NCBI RefSeq assembly: GCF_965661665.1
Contig: NZ_CBFIEO010000002.1
Location: 62,001-126,000 of the forward strand
DNA from: Cognatiyoonia sp965661665
GTDB lineage: Bacteria > Pseudomonadota > Alphaproteobacteria > Rhodobacterales > Rhodobacteraceae
Length of the DNA stretch: 64,000 bases
Reading direction: 5' to 3'
Positions 8,306 through 17,376 of this stretch are shown one piece after another. The translations under genes and the position numbers were made by a program. Below the pieces are notes generated by a model. It made no database searches. It was not told the DNA's origin and saw only the letters and a list, made by a program, of their open reading frames with translations. Positions within the stretch are counted from its first letter, which is position 1; every line of letters starts with the position of its first letter.

Positions 8306-9396
8306 CCCTACCCGACACGATGCGCGCGATTGTTTTGGTGGGGCATGGCGGCCTCGACAAACTGGAATACCACACGGATTGGCCACGGCCTGAGCCCGGG
8401 CCGGATCAAGTCCTGATCAAGGTCGAAGCCTGCGGTATGAACAACACCGACGTGAACACCCGTGTCGGCTGGTATTCCAAGGCTGTAAGCGATGCGACCA
8501 GTGGGGACGGGTTTGAGGAGGTCGGTGAAGACGACCCAACGTGGGGCGGCGCACCGATCAGTTTCCCCCGTATCCAAGGTGCCGACGTCGTGGGGGAGAT
8601 TGTGGCTGTGGGTGCCAATGTCGACGCCAATCGCATTGGTCAACGCATCATGACCGACAACTGGCTGCGGGATTGGAGCGATCCGCTCAATAAGTATTCG
8701 ACAGGCTATTTTGGCTCCGAAGCCGATGGTGGCTATGCCGAATACACCGTCATCGACCATCGCAACGCCCATGTGGTGCAAAGCGATATGACCTCTGCCG
8801 AGCTTGCGACGTTTTCCTGTTCTTACAGCACGGCCGAAGGGATGCTGACGCGCGCGAACGTCGGCGCGGATGATGTCGTTCTGATCACTGGCGCCTCTGG
8901 CGGTGTCGGCTCCGCCCTGATCCAGCTGGCCAAACGTCGCGGCGCGACAGTGGTCGCGATGGCGTCGGAAAGCAAACACACGCAATTGGCGGAACTCGCA
9001 CCTGACGCGCTCCTCCCCCGCTCCGTCCCGAACTTGGGCAAAGCACTGAAAGCGGCCATCGGACGCGAGACCGTCACAGTCGTGGCAGATATCGTCGGCG
9101 GACCTGCGTTCGGATCGCTCATCGATTTGATCGCGCGCGGTGGATACTACACCTGCTCCGGCGCGATTGCCGGCCCGATGGTGGAGCTTGATCTGCGCAC
9201 CTTCTACCTCAACGATCTGACCTTCACCGGCTCGACCGTCATCCCACCGCAAATCTTTGAAAACCTCGTGAGCTACATCGAACGGGGGGAGGTCAAACCG
9301 CTCGTCGCGCAAACCGTGCCGCTTGCCGATTTCCATGCTGGCCAAGCGGCCTTTATCGAGAAATCCCACATCGGGAACTTCGTGGTTGTGCCATGA
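8302..9396 (+). CDS. Zinc-type alcohol dehydrogenase / quinone oxidoreductase (MDR family)
   Basis: A 364-residue medium-chain dehydrogenase/reductase. It has the N-terminal GroES-like fold (VLIKVEACGMNNTD) and the nucleotide-binding loop TGASGGVGSALIQLAK in the middle. The catalytic-zinc ligand pattern of classic alcohol dehydrogenases is incomplete, which favours the quinone-oxidoreductase branch using NADPH. It is not obviously the acryloyl-CoA reductase AcuI, although it directly precedes a DMSP-lyase homologue. Four-base overlaps on both sides show translational coupling. Its substrate is unknown. Confidence 0.78.
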   Translation: MTLPDTMRAIVLVGHGGLDKLEYHTDWPRPEPGPDQVLIKVEACGMNNTDVNTRVGWYSKAVSDATSGDGFEEVGEDDPTWGGAPISFPRIQGADVVGEIVAVGANVDANRIGQRIMTDNWLRDWSDPLNKYSTGYFGSEADGGYAEYTVIDHRNAHVVQSDMTSAELATFSCSYSTAEGMLTRANVGADDVVLITGASGGVGSALIQLAKRRGATVVAMASESKHTQLAELAPDALLPRSVPNLGKALKAAIGRETVTVVADIVGGPAFGSLIDLIARGGYYTCSGAIAGPMVELDLRTFYLNDLTFTGSTVIPPQIFENLVSYIERGEVKPLVAQTVPLADFHAGQAAFIEKSHIGNFVVVP

Positions 9397-9989
9397 CACC
9401 GACGCTGGAAACGCTGATGCAAGAGGTGGCAAAACTCCACGCGGATCATGCCGCACTTGCCGCGTTTTGCCCGTTTCCAAAGGATGTGACCCAACAAGAA
9501 ATCACGCCGCTCAAAGTCGCTTCAACCGACGGTATGCTCCGCGATGCGCGGCTGGGCGACACGCCCTACAAACCCCTCACGGATGCGTTGCAGGCTTGCG
9601 CGGATGAGGTGATCTGGCTTGAGCCGTACAAGGGTACCACGCTCTTCGACAGCCATATGAAAGACTTTGCCTGCTTTGAAATCATCGGCAGGAACACACC
9701 GCTCGCCAGCGACCACATGCGCAGCTTCGTTATCTACCAGCCGCCGCATCAGCATTACCCTTGGCACCATCACCCGGCGGAGGAGATCTATGTCGTCCTC
9801 GCAGGTTCGGCGGATTTCTTGCTTGAGGGTGCGCTCACCCAAAGGCTCTACGCTGGCGATCATGCATTTCACCCTGCCGGTCGCCCACACGCGCTGATCA
9901 CAACTGATGACCCTGTGATGGCCTATGTCGCGTGGCGCGATGATTTTGAGACATTCCCCGTTTGGACGGAAATGGAAACAGCACAATGA
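9393..9989 (+). CDS. dddQ: DddQ-family cupin, putative DMSP lyase
   Basis: A 198-residue single-domain cupin. The metal site is visible in HQHYPWHHHPAEEIYVV: H127, E131 and Y133, with H166 in GRPHAL. This reproduces the His-Glu-Tyr...His arrangement of characterised DddQ, where the metal-bound Tyr acts as base to split dimethylsulfoniopropionate into dimethyl sulfide and acrylate. The length is that of DddQ. It is embedded by four-base overlaps in an operon for betaine conversion (DMGDH-like, enolases). The purified family often has weak DMSP activity, so a related beta-substituted propionate such as beta-alanine betaine is a possible true substrate; that part is inference. Confidence 0.82.
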   Translation: MTPTLETLMQEVAKLHADHAALAAFCPFPKDVTQQEITPLKVASTDGMLRDARLGDTPYKPLTDALQACADEVIWLEPYKGTTLFDSHMKDFACFEIIGRNTPLASDHMRSFVIYQPPHQHYPWHHHPAEEIYVVLAGSADFLLEGALTQRLYAGDHAFHPAGRPHALITTDDPVMAYVAWRDDFETFPVWTEMETAQ

Positions 9990-11092
9990 AGATCACCGCC
10001 ATCACCGTCTTTCACGTCGATCTACCGCTAGAGCATCCTTACTGGCTCTCCGGTGGTCGCCTGAAATTCGAAGTTCTGGACGCCACGCTGGTGCGCATCG
10101 ACACTGACGCAGGTCTCACCGGTTGGGGCGAAGGGACGCCGTGGGGCCATACCTATGTCCCCGCCCACGGCCCCGGCATCCGCGCAGGGATCGAAACGAT
10201 GGCGCCCTTCATCCTCGGTCTAGATCCGTGCAAGTTGCTGGATGTGGAGCGGGCGATGGACCTCGCTTTACCTGGCCACCTCTACGCTAAATCACCGATT
10301 GATATGGCCTGTTGGGACATCGCGGGCCAAGCCGTAGGAATGCCGATTGCTGACCTGATGGGCGGCGGATCCCGCACACCGCGGCCGATTGCTTCCTCCG
10401 TCGGGGCCAAGACAATCGACGAAACCCGCCAAGTCATCGACCGCTACCGGCAACGCGGCTATGTCGCGCATTCGGTGAAGATTGGCGGCGATGTGGAACG
10501 TGACATCGCCCGCGTAAGGGATGTTGAAAGCATCCGCAAACCAGGTGAAATCGTGCTCTACGATGTGAACCGTGGCTGGACGCGGCAACAGGCGTTGCGT
10601 GTTATGAAAGCGACCGAAGACCTCTCCGTCATGTTTGAACAACCGGGGGAGACGTTGGACGATATCGCAGCGATCCGCACGAAACACGCAGCACCTGTGT
10701 CCGTCGACGAAGCCTTGGTGACGTTGCAGGACGCGGCGCGCATTGCTCGCGACGGGTTGGCGGAGGTGTTCGGCATCAAGCTCAACCGCGTCGGTGGCCT
10801 GACCAAAGCCGCGCGGATGCGCGACATCGCCTTGGCGCATGGTATCGACATGTTTGTGATGGCCACAGGAGGCTCCGTCCTCGCCGATACGGAGGCACTG
10901 CACCTTGCCGCCACCATCCCTGACGCCAACTGCCACGCGGTTTGGGCCTGCCAAGACATGCTGACGCTCGACATCGCGGGCGGTCGCGGTCCGCGTAACA
11001 TTGATGGGCATTTGCACTTGCCAGAGGCACCCGGCCTCGGGGTTCATCCGGACGAAGGGGCGCTGGGCGATCCAGTCGCGGTCTACAAGTGA
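9986..11092 (+). CDS. Enolase-superfamily racemase/epimerase 1 (mandelate racemase type)
   Basis: A 368-residue protein with the muconate lactonizing/mandelate racemase layout. Metal ligands D193 (LYDVNRG), E218 (FEQPGETL) and D241 (VSVDEA) and the two general bases K165 (SVKIGG) and K265 (GIKLNRVGG) are all present. The Lys-Lys pair at these positions is the arrangement of betaine/proline-type 2-epimerases such as hydroxyproline-betaine epimerase HpbD, so a 1,1-proton transfer on a betaine is likely. The ATG at 9986 overlaps the dddQ stop in ATGA, and the stop overlaps the next GTG. It has a close-by second paralogue that differs in its capping loop. Confidence 0.82.
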   Translation: MKITAITVFHVDLPLEHPYWLSGGRLKFEVLDATLVRIDTDAGLTGWGEGTPWGHTYVPAHGPGIRAGIETMAPFILGLDPCKLLDVERAMDLALPGHLYAKSPIDMACWDIAGQAVGMPIADLMGGGSRTPRPIASSVGAKTIDETRQVIDRYRQRGYVAHSVKIGGDVERDIARVRDVESIRKPGEIVLYDVNRGWTRQQALRVMKATEDLSVMFEQPGETLDDIAAIRTKHAAPVSVDEALVTLQDAARIARDGLAEVFGIKLNRVGGLTKAARMRDIALAHGIDMFVMATGGSVLADTEALHLAATIPDANCHAVWACQDMLTLDIAGGRGPRNIDGHLHLPEAPGLGVHPDEGALGDPVAVYK

Positions 11093-12192
11093 GAGTGTCT
11101 AAGATCACCCTTTGGTCAGTCGATCTGACCAGCCACGAGACCTACTACATGGCGGAGGGGAAGACCTGCGCCACGGTCGAAAGCCACATCCTCTGCCTCG
11201 AAACAGACACAGGTCTGAAAGGCTGGGGGGAGGTTTGCCCGATCCCACATTATCTGCCTGCTTTCGCCAAGGGCGTGCCGTCGGCGGTGCAGGAAATGGC
11301 CCCTGAAATCCTCGGCATCACGCCGACAGGCATCGACGCGCCGATGCGCAAGCTTGACGGGTTCCTTATCGGGCATAACCACGCCAAATCCATTGTCGAC
11401 ATGGCGCTTTGGGATTTGTTTGGACAGGTCACTGGACAGCCGCTCTATGACCTGTTGGGCGGCAGAACGCGCAAGCATATGCCGCTCTACCATTCGATAA
11501 CCTGCATTGATCCTGACGACATGGCGCAGATCGCGAAGGAGGCTTACGCCACCGGCATCCGCCAGTTCCAAGCCAAACTTGGCGTTGATGCCGATTGGGC
11601 CGCAGACGCCGAACGCCTGATCAAAGTGCGAGAGGCCGTGGGCGATGGACCACTGGTCTATGGCGATTGGAACTGCGGCGCATCAAAGCTCCAAGCGACG
11701 CGCACGGGCCGCGCGGTGGCGCACCTCGACATAATGCTGGAACAACCCTGCGCGACTTTGGAAGACTGCGCCGCCGTCAGAAACGCAACCGGCCTGCCGA
11801 TGAAGATCGACGAAAACGCATTCGATCAAGCGAGCCTCTTGAAAGCCTACGAATTGGGATGCCTCGACGCTGTCGCGCTGAAACTGTCGAAATTCGGCGG
11901 CTTGTCAGCAATGAAACGCGCCCGCGACCTGACCGTGCATCTGGGGGCGGAGATTTGCGCCGAATGCACGTGGGGGTCGGATATCGTGACTGCCGCATCA
12001 CTCCACTTCGCCGCCAGCACGCCGCATGGGTCGCTGCTGAACGTCTGCGATCTGTCATCCTACGTCGGCCCGCGTGTGGCACCCGATTGCCCTGTGCGGT
12101 CTGAGGGCCGCATCGCGCCGCCGGAAGGTCCAGGATTGGGCGTCACGCCTGACATGGACGTGCTGGGTGAGCCAATCTTGGAACTGAGCTAG
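11089..12192 (+). CDS. Enolase-superfamily racemase/epimerase 2 (HpbD-like)
   Basis: A 367-residue paralogue of the preceding gene. The bases K163 (QAKLG) and K265 (ALKLSKFGG) and metal ligands D193, E218 and D241 are intact. The Q-x-K form of the first base motif and the N-terminal GWGEVCPIPHYLP stretch look closer to hydroxyproline/proline-betaine 2-epimerase than the first copy does. The likely role is epimerisation of a proline- or hydroxyproline-betaine so that stereospecific demethylases can act. It starts with GTG in a GTGA overlap. Two adjacent epimerases suggest two stereoisomeric or chemically different betaines are handled. Confidence 0.84.
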   Translation: MRVSKITLWSVDLTSHETYYMAEGKTCATVESHILCLETDTGLKGWGEVCPIPHYLPAFAKGVPSAVQEMAPEILGITPTGIDAPMRKLDGFLIGHNHAKSIVDMALWDLFGQVTGQPLYDLLGGRTRKHMPLYHSITCIDPDDMAQIAKEAYATGIRQFQAKLGVDADWAADAERLIKVREAVGDGPLVYGDWNCGASKLQATRTGRAVAHLDIMLEQPCATLEDCAAVRNATGLPMKIDENAFDQASLLKAYELGCLDAVALKLSKFGGLSAMKRARDLTVHLGAEICAECTWGSDIVTAASLHFAASTPHGSLLNVCDLSSYVGPRVAPDCPVRSEGRIAPPEGPGLGVTPDMDVLGEPILELS

Positions 12193-12194
12193 CT

Positions 12195-13466
12195 ATGCAA
12201 AAAATCAGCACCCAAGCCGAATGGATCGCCCGCGCGGCAGAGGTTTTACCCGCCGCTGGGTTCGGCAACTTCGACGCTGGCATAGTCATTTCCAAAGGGC
12301 AGGGCAGCCGCGTTTGGGATGAGGACGGCAATGAGTATGTCGATTACCTGATCGGATCTGGCCCCATGCTCTTGGGCCATGGGCATCCTGAAGTGATGGA
12401 AGCGGTTTTGGAGCAATTGCCCAAAGGCATGACTTTCTTCGCCAACAATGCCAGCGGGATCGAATTGGCAGAGGCGATCTGCGAAGCCGTCCCATGTTGT
12501 GAACAAATCCGCTTTGTTGCCTCAGGCGGTGAGGCGGACATGTACGCCATCCGCCTTGCCCGCGCCTGCACCGGCAAAACCAAAATCCTCAAGTTCGAAG
12601 GCGGTTATCACGGCATGAGTGCGGAGGCGCAGATGAGCCTTGCACCCAGTGTCCAAGTCAACTTCCCGCAAGCCGTCCCCGACAGCGCGGGCATTCCGCA
12701 GGACGTGGCCGACAACATGCTGATCGCGCCGTTCAATGATCTGACGGCCGTTGAAAACCTGCTGGTCGAACACTCCGATGTCGCGGCGATCATCGCAGAA
12801 CCGTTGCAGCGCATCATCCCCGCACAGCCGGGATATCTACAAGGCCTCCGAGACCTCTGCGACAAACTTGGTGTGTTGCTCATATTCGACGAGATCGTCA
12901 CGGGTTTCCGCCTTGCCTATGGCGGGGCGCAGGAACGCTATGGGGTTGTGCCTGACATCTGCACCCTTGGCAAAATCACCGGTGGTGGCTTTCCACTTGC
13001 TGCGCTTGGGGCGTCGAGAGAGATCATGAACCATTTCGACAAATCCTCAGTCGGGGCAGAGAAGTGGCTGATGCAACTGGGCACCCTGTCAGGCAATCCA
13101 GTCGCTTCCGTCGCCGGTCTCAAAACGATGGAAGTTTTGCGGCGTGACGGCACCTATGACACCCTCCGCGCCAACGGCGCGCGGCTGCAAAAGATGCAAA
13201 CCGATGCGCTGACCGCTGCTGGCATCCCGCACCGCGTTTGCGGCGATGAGACTCTGTTCGACATCCTATTCACCGATCGGGAGCCGCTGGATTATCGGTC
13301 CGCCAAGCATGATGACCCGTCGGTCAACGCCACATACAACGCAGTTCTCCGCGACAATGGCGTCTTCAAATCTCCGGGCAAGCTCTACCCCTCGCTCGCT
13401 TTGACGGAGGCGGACTTTCAACTCACCGAAGCTGTCGTTGCCAAGGCCGTCGCCGCCATCGCATAA
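12195..13466 (+). CDS. Class III PLP aminotransferase (HemL-like fold)
   Basis: A 423-residue fold-type I PLP enzyme resembling glutamate-1-semialdehyde aminomutase and beta-amino acid transaminases. The phosphate loop is SGGEAD (110-115), the cofactor-binding Asp is D232 in FDEIVTGFR, and the Schiff-base lysine is K260 in TLGKITGGGFPLAA. It is unlikely to be the housekeeping HemL because it lies between betaine epimerases and a TIM-barrel isomerase, two bases after the preceding stop. It could move an amino group released during osmolyte breakdown. The exact substrate is unknown. Confidence 0.8.
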   Translation: MQKISTQAEWIARAAEVLPAAGFGNFDAGIVISKGQGSRVWDEDGNEYVDYLIGSGPMLLGHGHPEVMEAVLEQLPKGMTFFANNASGIELAEAICEAVPCCEQIRFVASGGEADMYAIRLARACTGKTKILKFEGGYHGMSAEAQMSLAPSVQVNFPQAVPDSAGIPQDVADNMLIAPFNDLTAVENLLVEHSDVAAIIAEPLQRIIPAQPGYLQGLRDLCDKLGVLLIFDEIVTGFRLAYGGAQERYGVVPDICTLGKITGGGFPLAALGASREIMNHFDKSSVGAEKWLMQLGTLSGNPVASVAGLKTMEVLRRDGTYDTLRANGARLQKMQTDALTAAGIPHRVCGDETLFDILFTDREPLDYRSAKHDDPSVNATYNAVLRDNGVFKSPGKLYPSLALTEADFQLTEAVVAKAVAAIA

Positions 13467-13472
13467 GGCGCT

Positions 13473-14234
13473 ATGCCAAGGTTTTCCGCCAATCTCGGCC
13501 TTCTATGGGCCGACCTTCCGCTTCCCGACGCTATCCGCGCAGCGAAGGCCGCAAGGTTCGACGCGGTGGAGGTGCAGTGGCCCTACGCGCATGACGCCCA
13601 TGACGTGAAAGCTGCGCTCGATGAAACGGGCCTCGACCTGCTCAGCCTCAACACGCCAAAGGGCGACGCGGAAAGGGGTGATTTTGGCCTCGCTGCCCAC
13701 GCCAGCGGCGCAGACAGCATCGCAACTGCCACCGACTACGCAGAAGCCGTGAACGCAAGAGCCATCCACGTCCTGCCGGGCATCGCCTCTGGTAGTGAGG
13801 CTTGGGCCACTTTTGAAGGGAATGTGCGGCTGGCCTGCGACCTCGCCCCAACACGTACAATCCTGATCGAACCGATCAATCCTTACGATGTACCCGGCTA
13901 CCTCCTGCACAAGCTTGAAGACGCGATCGGACTCATCGAGCGCGTTAACAAACCCAACCTGAAACTCATGTTCGATTTCTACCACATCGGCCGGATGCAC
14001 CCTGATCCCATCGCTGAGTTCACGCCCGTCCAGCACCATGTTGGTCACATCCAATTCGCGTCCATCCCCGACCGCGCTGCGCCCGATCAAGGCATGCTGG
14101 ATTACGCTGAAGTGTTCGCCATGCTCGATGACCTAGGCTGGAACAAACCGCTCGGCGCGGAGTATCGACCTTACGGGAAAACTGAGGCATCGTTAGGCTG
14201 GATGAAATGCTACCGCAGGACTTCCGATGATTGA
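13473..14234 (+). CDS. Hydroxypyruvate isomerase-like TIM-barrel protein
   Basis: A 253-residue AP-endonuclease-2/xylose-isomerase-type barrel. The start MPRFSANLGLLWADLPLPDAI, the metal-site segments ILIEPINPYD, MFDFYHIG and GHIQFASIPDR, and the final GAEYRPYG match the Hyi/OtnI family that interconverts hydroxypyruvate with tartronate semialdehyde or a related 2-oxo-tetronate. It starts seven bases after the aminotransferase and overlaps the next gene by eight. In this operon it may process a short hydroxy-keto acid left after betaine degradation; this is inferred from position only. Confidence 0.78.
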   Translation: MPRFSANLGLLWADLPLPDAIRAAKAARFDAVEVQWPYAHDAHDVKAALDETGLDLLSLNTPKGDAERGDFGLAAHASGADSIATATDYAEAVNARAIHVLPGIASGSEAWATFEGNVRLACDLAPTRTILIEPINPYDVPGYLLHKLEDAIGLIERVNKPNLKLMFDFYHIGRMHPDPIAEFTPVQHHVGHIQFASIPDRAAPDQGMLDYAEVFAMLDDLGWNKPLGAEYRPYGKTEASLGWMKCYRRTSDD

Positions 14235-14856
14235 TCTTTATACGTGGAACACCCCAAACGGCCGCAAAGTGTCGATCATGCTTGAGGAGTTGGAGGTGCC
14301 CTACAAGGTTCACGCGATCAACATTGGCGAGGATGAGCAATTCACCAAAGACTTTCTCAGGATCAGCCCCAACAACAAAATCCCGGCGATTGTCGATCAT
14401 GAAACTGGCGTCAGCCTGATGGAGTCCGGCGCGATCCTGCTCTACCTCGCGGATAAATACGGAAAGTTCCTGCCAAACGACGCCGTGGGACGTGCGAAGG
14501 CGTGGGAATGGCTGATGTGGCAGATGGGCGGTTTCGGTCCGATGCTGGGCCAAACCCACCATTTCGCGCAGTTCAATCCTGGTATCGCGCCCTATGCGGA
14601 GGAGAGGTTCTTGGGAGAAACCCGAAGGCTCTACGGCGTGCTCGACAAGCAGTTGGAGGGGCAGGAGTACATCATTGGCGAATACTCAATCGTCGATATG
14701 GCCTGCTGGCCGTGGGCGTCACGTTACGAATGGCAGCGGATCGACCTTGCCGATTTCCCGAACGTCCGCGCGTGGTATCAGCGCCTTGCTGACCGTCCCG
14801 CCGTTCAGCGCGGCTATCACATTCCAAACCACGTAAACGAAATCCCGAAAGGGTAA
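14227..14856 (+). CDS. Glutathione S-transferase (YfcG/YghU-like)
   Basis: A 209-residue cytosolic GST. The N-terminal thioredoxin-like domain begins MIDLYTWNTPNGRKVSIMLEE and contains NNKIPAIVD and the gamma-glutamyl-binding MESGAILLYLADKY; an all-helical domain follows. TPNGRK, lacking an early Tyr/Ser nucleophile, is typical of the Nu class, which acts as a disulfide-bond oxidoreductase. It is the last gene of the 5840-14856 operon, after which a 111-base gap precedes the next operon. It may support glutathione-linked formaldehyde or peroxide handling; this is unproven. Confidence 0.82.
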   Translation: MIDLYTWNTPNGRKVSIMLEELEVPYKVHAINIGEDEQFTKDFLRISPNNKIPAIVDHETGVSLMESGAILLYLADKYGKFLPNDAVGRAKAWEWLMWQMGGFGPMLGQTHHFAQFNPGIAPYAEERFLGETRRLYGVLDKQLEGQEYIIGEYSIVDMACWPWASRYEWQRIDLADFPNVRAWYQRLADRPAVQRGYHIPNHVNEIPKG

Positions 14857-14967
14857 TGCGAAAAAACTAGACAGGCCTGCCCATTCGGTTCCAAGGTTCT
14901 GGACAGGAATGTTTAGTGCTCACTGAGTCGCGGCCAAACCCGACCTGAGCAAGGCTGGGAGGTCAGT

Positions 14968-17373
14968 ATGAAATCGCAATATCGTGTCGTCGTGATCGGT
15001 GGGGGTGTCGTTGGGACATCGGTTCTTTACCACCTTGCTAAACTCGGCTGGACGGATGTGTGCTTGCTCGAACGCAGCGTGCTCACCGCAGGTTCCAGTT
15101 GGCACGCCGCAGGTGGTATCCACGCGCTCAATGCCGACCCCAACATGGCGGCGCTGCAAGCCTACACCATCGACCTTTTGAGCGAGATTGAAGAGGAAAG
15201 TGGTCAAAATATCGGCCTGCATATGACGGGTGGTTTGACGATGGCCGGCACGCCCGATCGCTGGGAATGGCTGCAATCTGCCTACCGCGTGTTCCAATCC
15301 ATTGGGATCGAGGATTGCGAGCTTGTCACGCCGGAAGAAGCTCAGAGGCGCTGCCCCATCATGTCAACCGACGGCTTGCTTGGTGGCATGTGGGCCGATC
15401 GTGAGGGCTACGTTGACACCACCGGCACCGTCCACGCCTACGCCACAGCCGCCAAAAAACGCGGTGCCAGCTATTTCGAGCATACGAAGGTGGAGGCGCT
15501 CAACCAAACCGCCGATGGCTGGGAAGTCGTGACCGACAAAGGCACGATCACCTGTGAACATGTCGTCAACGCCGCGGGCCTCTGGGCCAAGCAGGTGGGT
15601 CGCATGGCAGGCATCGAACTGCCCCTCAGCCCGTTGAAGCACCACTACCTCATCTCCGACACCATCCCGCAGTTGGAGGAATTGGATTTCGAGGTTCCGA
15701 TGACCGTCGACCTCGAAGGGTTCACCTACCTGCGCCAAGACCAAAAAGGCGTGCTACTGGGCATCTACGAGGTGGAGCATGAGCACTGGGCCATGGACGG
15801 TGCACCGTGGAATTACGGAATGGAGCTCTTCCAAGAGCAGACGGACCGGATTGAGCATGAACTGATTTGCGGCTTCGAACGCTATCCGGCCTTGCAGGAT
15901 GTGGGCGTGAAAACATGGGTCAACGGCGCCTTCACCTTCTCCCCCGATGGCAACCCGCTCGTCGGCCCTGTGCCGGGCAAACGCGGCTACTGGTCAGCCT
16001 GCGCGGTGATGGCGGGCTTCTTGCAAGGCGGTGGCGTTGGCAAATCTCTGGCCGAATGGATGATTGAGGGCGAGCCGGAGGCAGACGTGTTCTGCATGGA
16101 CGTCGCCCGCTATGGCAAGTTCGCTGAAAACCAACGCTACATCCGCGAAACCACGGGGCAGTTCTATTCCCGCCGCTTCGTGATGACTTACCCCAACGAA
16201 CAATTGCCCGCAGGTCGTCCACTGAAAATGGCGCCAGCCCATGACGCGATGACCGCGGCTGGGTGTAAGTGGGGCAATAGTTGGGATTTAGAAGTGCCGC
16301 TCTACTTCGCGCCGGAAGGGTTTGAAGAAACCCCAACCCTCAAACGCTCCAACGCCTTCGACATCGTGGGAGAGGAATGCAAAGCGATCCGTGAGGGCGT
16401 CGGCATGCTCGATATCACCGGCTTCTCTCGGTACGAGGTGTCTGGCCCCAATGCCGAAAGTTGGCTCAACAAGATCATGGCCTCCAAACTGCCCGGTCCA
16501 AGCCGCGCACGCCTCGCGCCGATGCTGTCGCCAGAGGGTCGCTTGAAAGGCGACCTTACGATCCTCAACTGGGGCGATGGCACCTACTGGATTATGGGCA
16601 GCTATTACCTGCGCGCGTGGCACATGCGCTGGTTCGACGATCACATGGAAGACGGTGTCACTGTCCGCGATTTGGGGGAAGAGATGTGCGGCTTCGGCCT
16701 TGCTGGTCCGAAATCCAAAGCAGTAATCGAAAAGCTGGCGGAACAGGAAATCAGCGACCTGCCGTTCATGGGCTGCCGCGATGTGGATATCGGCCCGCTG
16801 CGCGCGAAAGTGGCCCGCATGTCGGTCACAGGCGAACTCGGCTATGAAATCAACGTCCGCTACGGCGATCACATCGCGCTGCGTCGGTTGCTGCTGGAAG
16901 CAGGCGCAAGCGAAGGCATCCGCGAATGCGGCTTCAACGCCATGCTTTCCACCCGCATCGAGAAATCATTCGGAATCTGGTCGGCGGAATTCACGCAGCT
17001 CTACACCGCCGCACAAACCGGCATGGACCGCTGGATCGACTGGGACAAAGGCAATTTCATCGGTCGTGCGGCTGCGTTGAAGGAGAAGGAAGGCAACGGC
17101 CCCTCCCAAATCCTTGTCACCTTGCAGATCGAAGATGGCGACAGCGATGCCTCTGGCTATGAACCCATCTGGAACGGCGACGACCGCGTCGGCTTCGTGA
17201 CTTCCGGTGCATATGGCTACACCGTCGGCGCGTCGCTCGCCATGGCGATGGTCGATCGGGAGTTTGCGGCCGAAGGCTCTGACCTGATGGTCCATGTTGT
17301 CGGGCAACCACGACAGGCCAAGGTTGTCGCAGCTTCGCCCTATGATCCAAAGGGTCAGGCGATGCGGGGCTAG
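14968..17373 (+). CDS. Second dimethylglycine dehydrogenase-like FAD/folate oxidoreductase
   Basis: An 801-residue paralogue of the enzyme at 5840. The dinucleotide loop VVVIGGGVVGTS opens the protein, and H46 in AGSSWHAAGG is the predicted covalent-FAD histidine. A GcvT-like tetrahydrofolate domain fills the C-terminal half, so demethylation should yield methylene-tetrahydrofolate plus reduced flavin. A GGGAGG sequence precedes the ATG. It begins the second rightward operon and is followed three bases later by the mttB-like gene, suggesting it takes the demethylated product of that methyltransferase. Dimethylglycine, N-methylproline or sarcosine are possible substrates. Confidence 0.87.
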   Translation: MKSQYRVVVIGGGVVGTSVLYHLAKLGWTDVCLLERSVLTAGSSWHAAGGIHALNADPNMAALQAYTIDLLSEIEEESGQNIGLHMTGGLTMAGTPDRWEWLQSAYRVFQSIGIEDCELVTPEEAQRRCPIMSTDGLLGGMWADREGYVDTTGTVHAYATAAKKRGASYFEHTKVEALNQTADGWEVVTDKGTITCEHVVNAAGLWAKQVGRMAGIELPLSPLKHHYLISDTIPQLEELDFEVPMTVDLEGFTYLRQDQKGVLLGIYEVEHEHWAMDGAPWNYGMELFQEQTDRIEHELICGFERYPALQDVGVKTWVNGAFTFSPDGNPLVGPVPGKRGYWSACAVMAGFLQGGGVGKSLAEWMIEGEPEADVFCMDVARYGKFAENQRYIRETTGQFYSRRFVMTYPNEQLPAGRPLKMAPAHDAMTAAGCKWGNSWDLEVPLYFAPEGFEETPTLKRSNAFDIVGEECKAIREGVGMLDITGFSRYEVSGPNAESWLNKIMASKLPGPSRARLAPMLSPEGRLKGDLTILNWGDGTYWIMGSYYLRAWHMRWFDDHMEDGVTVRDLGEEMCGFGLAGPKSKAVIEKLAEQEISDLPFMGCRDVDIGPLRAKVARMSVTGELGYEINVRYGDHIALRRLLLEAGASEGIRECGFNAMLSTRIEKSFGIWSAEFTQLYTAAQTGMDRWIDWDKGNFIGRAAALKEKEGNGPSQILVTLQIEDGDSDASGYEPIWNGDDRVGFVTSGAYGYTVGASLAMAMVDREFAAEGSDLMVHVVGQPRQAKVVAASPYDPKGQAMRG

Positions 17374-17376
17374 CTT

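Noticed and set aside
8308..9480. 390-codon open frame antisense to the MDR and dddQ genes
   Set aside because: Shadow of two clear genes; no family resemblance and no independent ribosome-binding site.
12195..13466. Housekeeping glutamate-1-semialdehyde aminomutase (hemL)
   Set aside because: The fold matches, but the position inside a betaine operon argues for a catabolic class III aminotransferase.
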